From contig JASDFA010000019.1 of assembly GCA_035772735.1 (NCBI GenBank), positions 92,192,001-92,256,000 of the forward strand: a DNA stretch of 64,000 nucleotides, in the 5' to 3' direction. Position numbers and translations under genes: made by a program. This document shows, piece after piece, positions 34,806 to 45,480 of this stretch; the stretch's first letter is position 1, and each line of letters begins with the position of its first letter. This DNA is from Datura wrightii (lineage: Eukaryota; Streptophyta; Magnoliopsida; Solanales; Solanaceae). The notes under the pieces are model-generated. The model saw only the letters and a list, made by a program, of their open reading frames with translations, searched no databases and had not been told where the DNA came from.

Positions 34806-36059
34806 TCTTCGAATAAGAAAATTCTTCTTAGTTGATATGTCATAAGTCACTATACTTTCAGACTGCAATTGTTTTAACTCATCTATCAGAGGTTGTAGAT
34901 AAATATCAATCGAACTTTTTGGATTGTGGGGACCCGGGATAATACAACTTAGAAATATGTAGGGACTCGTCAAACACATTTCAGGTGGAAGATTATATGG
35001 AGTAAGGAATACAGGCCAGCAAGAGTAGGGTGCAGCAGAAACAGAGAATGGTGTAAAACCATCTACACACAAGTCTAATCTAATATTTCTTGGGTCACTA
35101 GCAAAATCAGGATAAGTTCTATCAAAATGTTTTCAAGCTTATCCATCTAATGGATGATACATAACACCAGGAGCCTTTCTATTCTCACGGTGTCATCTTA
35201 TATGCGGAGCAGAACTCATCAACGTGTACAACCTCTTTAACCGAGGTATAAGAGGTAAATAATGCATCGCCTTAACTAGAACCATCTTCCCACCAGGAGT
35301 CCACTTAAAATGAGCATGTCCACAAAACTTGCAATTTTATAGATCCCCATCATTCTTATAGAATAACATGCAACCAATTTCACAACAATGAATTCTATCA
35401 TACGACAATCCTAATTTGAAAACCAATTTCTTTGTCTGATAGAAATTCTTAGGTACGTTCAACTCAGGGTTAATGAGTTCCCCCAAAAGACCAACCATAG
35501 AGTCCATAGCAGCTTGAGGAACACTCCAATCTGATTTGATATTGATTAGTCTAACTGCAACGGACAACTCAGAATGCGGACTCCCTACACATAGTGGACG
35601 ACTAGCCTCTTCTAGTTGTTCGTAGAAATGCGTTGCTTCTTCATTGGGAGTTTCTTCGAAATATTGTTCGGGTTCCATCCCATATTGTATTTTGAATGCA
35701 TCATTGACCATTTCATGCACTCTCTCATGTTGAACACTACTTTGATCATGTGCAGACCTACTACTTTCACCGATCAAATTATAAAATATACCATTCTCTC
35801 CATCAATCTCACCATGACCAGTCCACACAAAATATCTAGGCTTAAACCCATAACAGTAAATATGAACTACAACTTTATCAGGTTTAAGAAACTTCATGTA
35901 ATTGCATCGCTTACAAAGACACCTAATCAACCTATCAGTTTGAAATGGGTATAGCGGCATTGCATGGTTGATAAATCCTCTAACACCTTCAATAAATTCA
36001 TCTTTCATGCCCCCATGATTTACATTAGTTCTATCATACATCCATAGACAATGATTCAT
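34806..36059 (-). pseudogene. TNP2 transposase of CACTA-2, N-terminal half
   Basis: TNP2 (TNPD-type) is the catalytic transposase of CACTA elements. ATG at 36059 opens 240 uninterrupted codons: CLWMYDRTNVNHGGMKDEF, then CLCKRCNYMKFLKPDKVVVH and YFVWTGHGE (transposase-associated domain), then SELSVAVRLINIKSDWSVPQ and a Cys-rich CCEIGCMLFYKNDG. After a TAA in a glutamine-like position it continues (CKFCGHAHFKWTPGG, LPLIPRLKRLYT), with two stops at tryptophan-like positions. It then runs through MCVDGFTPF, SCWPVFLTPYNLPP, LSCIIPGPHNPKSSIDIYLQ and VTYDISTKKNFLIRR. There it is cut at 34806, well before the domain end. Confidence 0.85.
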
Positions 36060-36344
36060 CTAAAAAAATAAATATATTTTAGAATATAAATTAAGTCAAA
36101 TTTTAATGAAATTATTGAATTAATATTTAATAATTAATTATTAAAATTATATGTGGTTAATGAATTCGATTATTTAATGATAAATTTTTATAATTATTGA
36201 ATTATTAATATGAAATTTTAATAATTATTAACTTTAAATTATTATATTATGTATTAACTTTAAATTATTATATTATTTATAATATATAATTATTATTAAA
36301 TTTTAATAGTTATTGTGACTAGTTATTTTTGATAAATTTCTAAC

Positions 36345-37088
36345 TTGACTTGTAAAAAAGTTTCAAAACCGACAGACTCTAACAATGTAATAAACTTTCA
36401 ACTAAATCTAACAATCCTAACAATAACATTAACAACAAAATTTAAGAAATTAACAATGAAATCTAACAATCTAACAAAGATTCAACTAAACCTAATTAAC
36501 AATCCTAAAAGTAACATTAATAATAAAATTTAATAATTCTAATAATTCAACAATAAAATCTAACAAGCTAACAAAGTTTCAACTAAATTTAATTAACAAT
36601 CCTAAAAACAATATGTACAATAAAATCAAAACATTCTAACAATTTAAACATTAACAATATAATAATTTAACAAATAACAATAACAATAACAATAAAATCT
36701 AATAATATAGCAAGAAAATCTAACAATTCTAACAATAACATTAACAATATAGTAATTTAACAATGACAATAACAATGAAATCTAATAATTTAACCTAAAA
36801 TCTAATAATTTAACCTAAAATCTAACCAAAAAAATTTAATTCAAAAATTGAAAACCCTAACCTTCAAATATGGCAGTGGGTCAGATGGGATAAAATCTAA
36901 TAATATAGCAAGAAAATCTAACAATTCTAACAATAACATTAACAATATAGTAATTTAACAATGACAATAACAATGAAATCTAACAATTTAACCTAAAGTC
37001 TAATAATTTAACCTAAAATCTAACCAAAAAAATTTAATTCAAAAATTGAAAACCCTAACCTTCAAATATGGCAGTGGGTCAGATGGGG
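36345..37088. repeat. TAACAAT-rich leader with 198-bp tandem duplication (CACTA-2)
   Basis: From 36345 the sequence is dominated by degenerate TAACAAT/CTAACAATC units without a fixed period. Within it a 198-bp segment is duplicated head to tail: 36693-36890 and 36891-37088 both start TAAAATCTAATAATATAGC and end GGTCAGATGGG. The copies are almost identical, so the duplication is recent compared with other decay here. It lies in the non-coding leader of the transposase gene. Confidence 0.8.
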
Positions 37089-37249
37089 GAGTGGGTTCGT
37101 CGCTGGCAGAGTTGCAGCGGGGAGGGTGGACGGTGGTCGTGGATGGGTTCCGGTAGGCGAAGACGAAAATCATCGGAGAAGAGGGAGATGAGAGAAAAGA
37201 GAGAAAGAGAGAAATGGGGAAAAAAAGGGGTCTGGGTCGATTAAATTGA

Positions 37250-37653
37250 AAAAACCGGTGGACAGGTCAATTAGTCCGTTGGTTTTTGGTCAAGATCGGG
37301 TCAACTCATTTAATTGAAAAATCGACGGACTAATCGACTCTCTCCGTCGGTTTTTTAAATTAAATTATTATAAATTATTATCTTTAAAACTACGACCCTA
37401 TCTATCAGTTAATTAAAATATTTTTTAATTATTTTAAGGAAATATCGACCGTATCCATTCGTTATCTATTTTGCGGAAAAATTCATGAAAATAACGAGGA
37501 AATAACCGATGGACACAGTTAATTTTAATACAATAATTATAAAAAAATAAAAAATGAGATAAACCGACGGACAAAATCGGTATTCCACACGTTTTTTTGG
37601 ATCGACGTTGTCCGTCGGTACCTGACCCTCGTTTTCCCCCCTTTTTTGTAGTG
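37250..37653. repeat. Right subterminal repeats and terminus of CACTA-2
   Basis: Copies of a CGACGGAC / GTCCGTCGG motif in both orientations: near 37252 (CCGGTGGAC), 37270 (GTCCGTTGG), 37322 (ATCGACGGACT), 37345 (TCCGTCGG), 37508 (CCGATGGAC), 37563 (CCGACGGAC) and 37610 (GTCCGTCGGTAC). The element then ends in TTTTTTGTAGTG at 37653. The arrangement is that of transposase-accessory binding sites in CACTA ends. Confidence 0.75.
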
Positions 37654-38836
37654 ATGGTCCTGGAGAATCACTAGATGTGCAGTAAATGATGGATGGCAGT
37701 TTGCAAATTGCAACTGATTAACCGCCGGCTCCCCCACAAGTGGCAAAACGCCGGAACAGGAGAAATTACATCCAACACTGGAAAAAAAGAGGAGATTGAT
37801 TGCCCTATTTTTGTATATAGTCTAGAAGAAAGTACTTGGTACACAATATATACTTTTTAACTTTTTGAACATTCCTTTTGCCTTTAAAAGAGAAGAACTC
37901 CATTGGAGGAGATTGTTGAATATTGCTTTTCTCATTTTTTTCTTCTTCCATTAGCAAGGTATAACCATTGTTGCAGATATATTTTGAGTTTGAATTTTCT
38001 TGCTCTTACTAATAAAATTATTGATTTTATTGATGAATATACTCTTTAGTTTCTTAATAATGAGTAGCTAAATCATTAACTAGAGGTGTGTGATGATGGA
38101 TGCTTAATTAGATTGGGTATTGCTAGATTCATTTTAATATTGCTTAATTAGTGTAAATCTGTTGAGTTCTCTCCAATTTATAATTGATGATCCGTAGTTG
38201 CAAATGTGAATTTACTTTTCTTACTTGATTTTAGCTTGAAAATGAAGAATTCAAGTATTGGGAGAAAATTTGATGGTGGAAATAAATGTGATTGTATGGA
38301 GTTGGTCTAGAAATAACCAAAACCATATTCATAATCCTAATTAGTAGTTGATTGCTAGAAATAGCTCAGCTATTAACCCAAACTCTATTGGGCTAATTGA
38401 ATTGTTTCTTAGGGTTCAAAAAGACTCGAGAAAAAGGCATCCATGAGGTTGAAAAACATAGGGTGCCATCTCGTCCAATGTTATTTACACTTATTCACAA
38501 TAATTTGATGAACTAGTATATCTTTATTTGATTAGCACCCCATCTACACCATACCCTTAGTGTTCTCTCATCATTGTCTATCAATTTTGGTTATTTTGCT
38601 ATTTTCGCAAACTAATTTAAAATCCACAATATTGTTCACTTCATCCCCCCCCCCCCAATTTACTGTTTTATTTTTATTAATTGGTGCAAGTTAATTAAAA
38701 TTTCCTAAAACAATGCTTACGCAAACCATTCACTAGTCTCTGTGGGATTCGACCCCGATATTCGTCGAAAATATCTGTTTTGATACAAAGATCGCTTACA
38801 CTTTCTCTAAACATGGAGTGTATTTAAGCGTTATTA
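37654..38836 (+). repeat. 5' LTR of the Athila element, 5'-truncated
   Basis: Collinear with 47888-49067 of the 3' LTR from ATGGTCCTGGAG to GCGTTATTA. The missing first 371 bp were lost with the left part of CACTA-2. A run of C (38645-38655) replaces a T-rich stretch of the other LTR. Confidence 0.87.
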
Positions 38837-38840
38837 AAAA

Positions 38841-38858
38841 TGGCGTCGTTGTTGGGGA
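38841..38858 (+). other. Primer-binding site of the Athila element (tRNA-Asp type)
   Basis: TGGCGTCGTTGTTGGGGA lies four bases after the LTR end. It differs from the expected complement of tRNA-Asp (TGGCGCCGTTGCCGGGGA) only by three C-to-T changes, so the site is recognisable but damaged in a deamination pattern. Confidence 0.8.
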
Positions 38859-38989
38859 CTAGCGCTTGATATCCTTGTGTTTGTTAATTTGAGTTAACTT
38901 TGCATCTTAATTGTTGAAATTGATGTTGATGTTAGTTGGCTTTCATTGTCGGAGTTCGAGCTTCATCTTGTCATTGTTGAGTGATCATT

Positions 38990-39590
38990 GATATGCTAAT
39001 GAGCCCCTTTGAAAGGTTGTTGCGAGACCCCGAGGGGCTCCTTATGTGGAGACTCTCAAGTTGGTGGATAAGATGTGGCGTAGAGAAGGAAGGAGAGATA
39101 AAGCGTTGCTGGTCATGATGAAACAGGTAGAGCTATTAACAAATTATATGAAGGGTTTTCATATGAGGTACCATCGAGCCAATCAAGGTTGTGGATATTC
39201 TTATAATGAAAATCAAGGTCAGAATGATGTCTATTTAGCTGAAACAAGTAGTAAAGGAAAATGATGGTTCACTTTTATCTCACGTGGAAAACACTCTTGA
39301 GGTAGTGCTCGAAAAAGTTATTTCAACTTATTCAGGAGTGCTGGAATTACGGAGTGAATTGTTGGACCTCACTACAATAGAGAAAAATCATGTAGTAATA
39401 AAACAGTTAGAGGACAGAATGAATGTGTTAGCACTCTAAGTGGTGGCTCAACAAGTAACAAAGTAATCAAAAGTTTCATCACCCTAAAACAACATGGATG
39501 AAGAAAAATTTGGACGGGAGATGGAAGAAAAGATTCTGGAAGAAACGTTTGCTAGCCTTTTCTTGAGCGCTGAAGTATTGGAGGAGGTAT
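38990..39590 (+). pseudogene. Athila gag remnant
   Basis: Only the C-terminal end of gag is recognisable: MMKQVELLTNYMKGFHMRY, then a Gly/Asn/Tyr-rich stretch (GCGYSYNENQGQND). Nothing like the long N-terminal capsid domain lies between the primer site and this segment, where well over 1 kb would be expected, so gag has a large internal deletion. The stretch from 39270 to 39590 has stops; FGREMEEKILEETF is the only family-like text. Confidence 0.6.
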
Positions 39591-42580
39591 GTCAAGTGAA
39601 AAAAGGGATAGGAACTTATACCTTCCAATAGAGTACCTCGACCTTAAGAATCAAACAATCCCACCTTCACAACCACCCATTGTTGTACCTCCAAGTTTGG
39701 AACTCAAACTATTACCTACCCGTTTGAGATATGCATATTTGGGGGAAAATAAGACACTCCTGGTGATTATCTCAACAAAGCTCACTCCAACCAGGTAGAA
39801 AAAATCATAGTAGTATTGAAAAGGCATATCCGGCCTTTAGGATGGTCAATAGATAATATTATTAATATTCCTCCAGGGATTTGCACTCACAAGATTAATC
39901 TTCAAGAGAATTGTAGCCCTTCAGTCGAGCACCAGAGGCGTCTAAATCCACCTATGCAAGAGATGGTCAAGAAGGAAATTATTAAATGGCTAGATGCAAG
40001 AGTTGTATGTCCTATCACTAACAGCAGTTGGGTAAGTCCCGTATAGTGTGTTCCAAAGAAATGGGGCATTACTATTGTCCCAAATGAAAAGAATGAATTA
40101 ATTGCAACCCACCCAGTTACTGGATGGAGAGTTTGCATGTATTACCGTTAGTTAAACTCCTGGAAAAAGAAAGATCACTTCCCTATGCCTTTCATTGTCC
40201 AAATGCTAGATCGCTTGGCTGAAAAAGAATATTATTCTTAGACGGATACTTAGGGTACAATCAAATATCTATTGCACTTGAGGATAAAGAGAAAACCACT
40301 TTTATCTGTCCCTACGGGACTTTTTCATTCAAAAGGATGCCTTTTGGTCTTTGCAATGCTCTCGCCACTTTCCAAAGATGTATGATGTCCATCTTTGCAA
40401 ATATGGTGGAGGAAACTATGGAAGTCTTTATGGATGACTTCTCAGTTGTGGGGAATTCATTTGAAGATTATTTGGTACACCTAGAAGAGGTATTCAAGAG
40501 ATGCGAGAAGACAAACTTGGTCCTCAATTGGGAAAAATGTCATTTCATGGTAAAATTAGGGATTGTATTGGGGCACAAAATCTCTGAGAAAGGAATTGAG
40601 GTATACCAAGCCAAGATCAATTTCATTTCTCAATCACCTCCGCCAAGTACAATGAAGGGTGTTAGGAGTTTCCTTGGGCATGCGGGATTTTACCGCCATT
40701 TTATTAAGGATTTCTCCAAGATATCTCATCCTCTATTTCGGCTGTTAGAAAAAGAGGCAAAGTTCAATTTCAATGAGGGGTGCATGAAGGACTTTGAGGA
40801 GCTGAAGGAAAGGTTGGTTCCCTCTCCAATCATTGCGACACCTAATTGGTCAAAGCCCTTCGAGCTCATGTGCGATGCCAGTATGGTAGCATTAGGGGAA
40901 GTCCTTGGTTAGTAGAAAGACAAGATGTTTCACCCATTTTACTATGCTAGCAAGCCCTAAATGACGCGCAGACAAACTATATAGTGACTAAACAATAATT
41001 ACTCGCTATTGTGTCTGCGTTTGAGAAGTTTCGGGCATATTTGTTGGGAACCAAAGTGGCGGTGCACACGGACCATACGACACTCAGGTACTTGATGGCC
41101 AATAAAGATATTAAACCCAGGCTTATTAGGTTGGTTCTGTTGTTGCAGGAATTCAACTTTGAAGTGAAAGATCGTAAGGGGTGTGAGAATCAAGTAGTCG
41201 ACCATCTATCATGCCTGGAGACAAGTGGTCAGCCATAAATCCAAAAGGAGATTAATGATAACTTTCTAGATGAACACATTCTACCTGCAACCCATGACTT
41301 TACACCGTGGTTTTCCGATTTTGTTAATTATTTGGCAAGCAACATCATACCCGAGGGTTTAAACTTTCATCAAAAGAAGAAATCATGCATGATGTTCAGA
41401 AGTTTTATTGAAATGAACCTTATATTTTTTGTAGTTGCATAGATAGTTTAATTTGAAGGTGTGTCCCAAAAGTGGAAATGGTACCAATTCTAGAGGCTTG
41501 TCATTCTTCACTTGTTGGGGGCCATTATGGAAGTGTTAGGACAACTGCAAAGGTGTTACATTATGGATTTTATTGGCCTATCCTACATCAGGATGCTCAT
41601 GACTTTGTGATGCAATGCGATCGGTATCAACAAACAGGGAGTATTTCAAGGAGGCATAAACTTCCATTGACACCAATCCTAGAGGTCGACTAGTTCGATA
41701 TATGGGGGATGAATTTCATGGGCCCCTTTATGAGCTCATATGGAAATAAGTATATCTTGGTGGCGGTTGATTATGTCCCTAAATGGGTAGAAGCTGTAGC
41801 ATTACCCAACTACGAGGGGAGCAGTGTAACAACCTTTTTCAAGAAGCACATTTTCTCCCGGTTTGACACTCCTAGAGCTATCATCAACGATGGAGGATCA
41901 CATTTTTGCAATCAACTGTTTAGCACCTTGTTAGCTAAATATGGTGTGAAGCACAAAGTGTCCACCCCTTATCACCCATAGACCGGTGGCCAAGTAGAAG
42001 TTTCAAATTGGGAGATCAAATCTATCTTGACTAAAATAGTGAATGTGAACAGAACAGATTGGGCTCGGAAGTTAGATGATGCTTTGTGGGCATATCGGAC
42101 TGCATTTAAGACACCGATTGGAATTTCTCCATATCAGCTTATTTTTGGTAAGTCATGCCACCTCCTTATTGAGTTAGAACATAAGGCCTTATGGGCATTG
42201 AAGAGCTTGAACCTTGAATGGGGGAGAGCCGTCCAAGGGCGAGTAGAAAATTTGCATGAGTTGGATGAATTCAGAATGAGGGCATATGAGAATGTAGCTA
42301 TTTACAAAGCCCACATAAGCATTATCATGACAAATAAATTTTATAGTGGAATTTTTCTCTAGGGGATTGGGTGTTATTGTTCAATTCATACCTAAGATTA
42401 TTCCTAGGTAAGCTAAAATATAAATGGTCAAGGTCATTCAAGGTATCCCAATTTTACGAAAATGATGGCATGGAACTTCAAGGAGAAAATGGGGCAGAAT
42501 TCAAGGTTAATGGGAAAAGGGTAAAAAGATATTTGGGAGAGTTGGAGGAGGTTGGCGAACAGAAGTCCTGTACCTAGATG
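39591..42580 (+). pseudogene. Athila pol: reverse transcriptase, RNase H, integrase
   Basis: RT starts near 39930 (LNPPMQEMVKKEIIKWLDA), is broken by TAG near 40045 and 40150 and by frame changes to 40330, then is open from MPFGLCNALATFQRCM through the catalytic FMDD (40427-40438) to FLGHAGFYRHFIKDFS and FELMCDAS. RNase H continues at 41011-41238 (VHTDHTTLRYLM, VDHLSCLE). The integrase zinc region is VGGHYGSVRTTAKV with a Cys pair changed to CDRYQ. In the core the first Asp is Asn (MNFMGPFM); the second Asp (IINDGGSHF) and the Glu (GGQVEVSN) are present, with a TAG between them at YHP. I cannot find an aspartic protease motif before RT. Confidence 0.85.
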
Positions 42581-44109
42581 AACCATAAAACTTAAGGGAC
42601 CCCCGTCGTGCCACGACGTTAACTAAGGCATTTTTTGAGAGGCGACACAAACATTTTTATTTTCTATTCTCTTTGAACATTTTAATGCTTTGTTGTTTTT
42701 GATTTTCCTAGGTAAATGCAATTCCAGGTGAAAGGGTACAGAGAGTGACTGACACTAAAACAACCAAACGCCGATGCAAAAGCACGGGGTGCCGCCCTCC
42801 CACAGGAGATAAGGTAGTACACCTGATAATCTGGGAGGAAATCGGTGATATCAAATGAACTGCCATCGAATCACCGATGCTAGACAATACATCTAGAAGT
42901 TAAGAACACGTTGATGACTCATCCGATGAATCGCCACTGCAAAGGCGCTAACCACTAACATGCTGTTGGTCTCAACCAGTGTACCTGTAAGTAATCGTAA
43001 CATCGGCATCTCACCGGGAGAAACACCGGTATCAATCCACAAGACGCCGACCATTCGCCAGTTCTGAATTAGGAGACCTGCATAGGTAATGCCCATCGGC
43101 GCACACATTGGCGGCTCGCCGGTTCTCATCGGCGATCGTCGGTATGCCTGATCTATGTTTGTGTTCTTCTCAGAAAGTTGACCGGTCTTTGACCTTATAA
43201 TCTCCACTTTCCCTTTTTCCCACAATCTCTCATACTCCCAACAAACCACCTTTCCACCTAACCTCCATTAATATGCACCTCCCTCTTGTCCAATCACCTT
43301 CTCCTTTCATCACATTTAACTCCCCATTTTCCATTCTCACCCCACCTATATATTCCCACAAATTTAGAGATACCATCAGTAAAAAAGTGCAAGGCCCTCT
43401 CCACTAGTTATCAGATCTCATTTTGGTATGGCTTTTCTAACTTATGTTCAAATTAAAAATGAAAATCTACCATGATGCATGATTAGAGTAGATCTTGTTG
43501 ATGCTTTATTTTTTTTGGATTACCTCATGTTTTGTCTTTTGATGTGTGGTTTGCTTTTTTTGATTTGGGGGTGAAGTCTGAGTAACTTGGGTGTGTCACC
43601 TTCACAACTTGCCCAATGATAGATAGAATGACAACTTTCTTAAGGACAAGTTGTCATTATTGATTCGGATGGAATCTGTAAGTGTAAATAATTATGGTGA
43701 AACACTTTGATTCAACCAAGTGGGAGACAACCCGTCGGCGAACTGGCCGATCATGTTCGCAGATCGCCGGTGAAATCGTGGGTTTGATCGAAAATTTTTG
43801 ACTTCTATCACAAACTTGCATTTCAGCGGTGCTTCGCGATTCTAGAGTGAAGATTCATCGGTGGGGACACTGACAATTGAGGCTTCTACCCGGTTTAGTG
43901 GTTCCTGTTGGCGAACTCATCGGCGCTTCGCAGAGCCGTCTCCACCTTTCGCCGATGTGTCGTCAGTATCACCTTGGTCACTTGAAAACCCATTGGATAT
44001 TGTTTTGTTCCCTAATGTTCTGAGTGTTTTCTCAATTTTGTGCATAATACTAACCTTAGTATGCAACATCATGTCCATATCCAGATGAACGAGAACAGGA
44101 AAAACACCA
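42581..44109 (+). other. Athila spacer between pol and the env-like ORF
   Basis: No convincing coding region. The spacer holds repeated short GC-rich words such as GCCGGT, CACCGG, ATCGGCGA and TCGCCGG (42830-43145 and 43725-43960), also present in the Athila LTR. A T-rich stretch near 43505-43560 could act as a splice acceptor region for the downstream ORF. An open frame just before the env-like ORF (43861-44088) has a hydrophobic end (SVFSILCIILTLVCNI); it may belong to the env-like protein or be chance. Confidence 0.5.
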
Positions 44110-45480
44110 ATGAGCAACATCGACGCACCAGCATCACCTTGTGATAAAACCCAGCATCTAGCATGTATTCTCTTTGGGCTGGCTGGAATGGAAGAGTATT
44201 ACATGTTCTTCAAGGAAAAGCGGTCCATCCATTCAGAAACACAATTTGAGGTAGAGTCCTTCAAAACTAATTTTCCCAATATCTACTATCCGTTGGCATG
44301 CGAGATTGGGGTCCATTCACCATACCTATTGACCCCTACTTTTCTAAGTTGGTGTGGGAGTTCTATGCATCATACAAAGTACGACAAAGCCTCCTAAAAT
44401 ACAAAGCCCGAACAGATACAATGCCATGCCTACCGTCTGTATGGGTGCATGACCAAGAAGTGCCCATAACTCCAGAAGCAAACAATTCCCTCTATTGGGC
44501 TGAACCAATCCAACAAAATTCAGCGTTCCTCAAGAAGGTGGAAGATAAAGTGAACTAGTTCTAATGGGTAGCTAGCATAATTGTGATAGATCAACCATAG
44601 TGGTCCATCTCCATGGCTTTGATTCATCATCCTGATCTAAAATTTGAAGCCCGTATGTGGATAAATTTGGTATCTGCTAGATTAATTTCTTCCCAGAATA
44701 CAACAGAAGTCCCAATTGAAGTTGCAATTCTTATCGCCTATATTATGAATCATATACGTATTAATGTTGGAGAAATCATTGTAGATCAATTCAAAAGAAG
44801 GGCCAAGCAGCAGGAAACATCATTACCATATCCTAGCATTGTGAGTATGTTGTGTGTGTGGGTTTCATGCCTTTTTTTTTCTGGACATTGTATAAAACTG
44901 TGCGGGTTGACGGTGTGACTACATTGGACACCAAAACTGATAAAGATTCCCCAGTGTTAAAGCGTGCCATAAATAAAGAGAACATGACTCAACCACCACC
45001 TTCTATGCTCTCTAGCACAATTGAAGGCCAGTTGCAAGAAGCTGAGGTTCCCGCCTCCACAACAACTAACTTGTTCAAAATAGCACAAACGGCCTAAGCA
45101 CATGAAAGTCAAATTGTAAATTTAGCCAAGGACATCCCTTCCATGATCCAACAAGCCATTAAGAAAGTGACGCAACCTACTAGAGATAAGTTGAGAGGTC
45201 TCTGTGCTACATTTGAGATCTTAGCAAATGATCTGACTGCTTTGAGGAAGGATGAGGCTGCAATCACTGGATCTCCAACTTCCAGCGACCCAACCCCTCC
45301 CAAGCCAGCTAGAGTGACATCACAGCCCGCCGGATGATTGGTGGGTGGGGTATGACAATTCGTCAGAATGGTGTCTGATGAAGAGATATATCATAGCCGA
45401 CCACCGCCGCCTCCAGTGCTCACTGTGAGAGAAGTAGATCTATCTTGGAAACCCAGTGGGGTAGATACCACTTAATATCA
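44110..45480 (+). pseudogene. Athila env-like ORF (PF20167-like plant transposon protein)
   Basis: A protein of about 430 residues readable across five overlapping frames: YYMFFKEKRSIHSETQFEVE, then WGPFTIPIDPYFSKLVWEFY, PCLPSVWVHDQEVPITPEAN and SLYWAEPIQ. Further on are FEARMWINLVSARLISSQNT and EVPIEVAILIAYIMNHIRIN, and TSLPYPSIVSMLC. The tail is Pro/Thr-rich with an Asp/Trp-rich end (DDWWVGYD near 45335). The text matches the 'putative plant transposon protein' family in my recall. It takes the env-like place of Athila elements, but I see no signal peptide; hydrophobic stretches are short. At least four frameshifts and one stop break it. Confidence 0.72.

Larger units (their letters stand above)
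34806..37653 (-). mobile_element. CACTA transposon 2, right-hand part only
   Basis: The right terminus CCCTTTTTTGTAGTG ends at 37653, the complement of the CACTACAAAAAA end typical of CACTA elements. It abuts the Athila LTR at ATGGTCC. Next to it lies a subterminal zone with CGACGGAC/GTCCGTCGG motifs (37250-37653), then an AT-rich leader (36060-37088), then the transposase N-terminus. The left part, with the rest of the transposase and the other end, is missing and joined at 34806 to Tekay LTR sequence. It is a different family from CACTA-1 because its subterminal motif differs. Confidence 0.8.

Noticed and set aside
35616..35954. A + strand open frame of 112 codons
   Set aside because: It is antisense to the well supported CACTA-2 transposase and has no family resemblance.
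36345..36830. Array of TAACAAT-like words suggesting a CRISPR or satellite array
   Set aside because: No fixed period, no unique spacers of constant length; it is low-complexity leader sequence of a CACTA element.
43861..44088. Signal peptide or membrane anchor of an envelope protein
   Set aside because: The hydrophobic stretch lies in a frame with a stop before the env-like ORF and may be chance; no other envelope hallmark is present.
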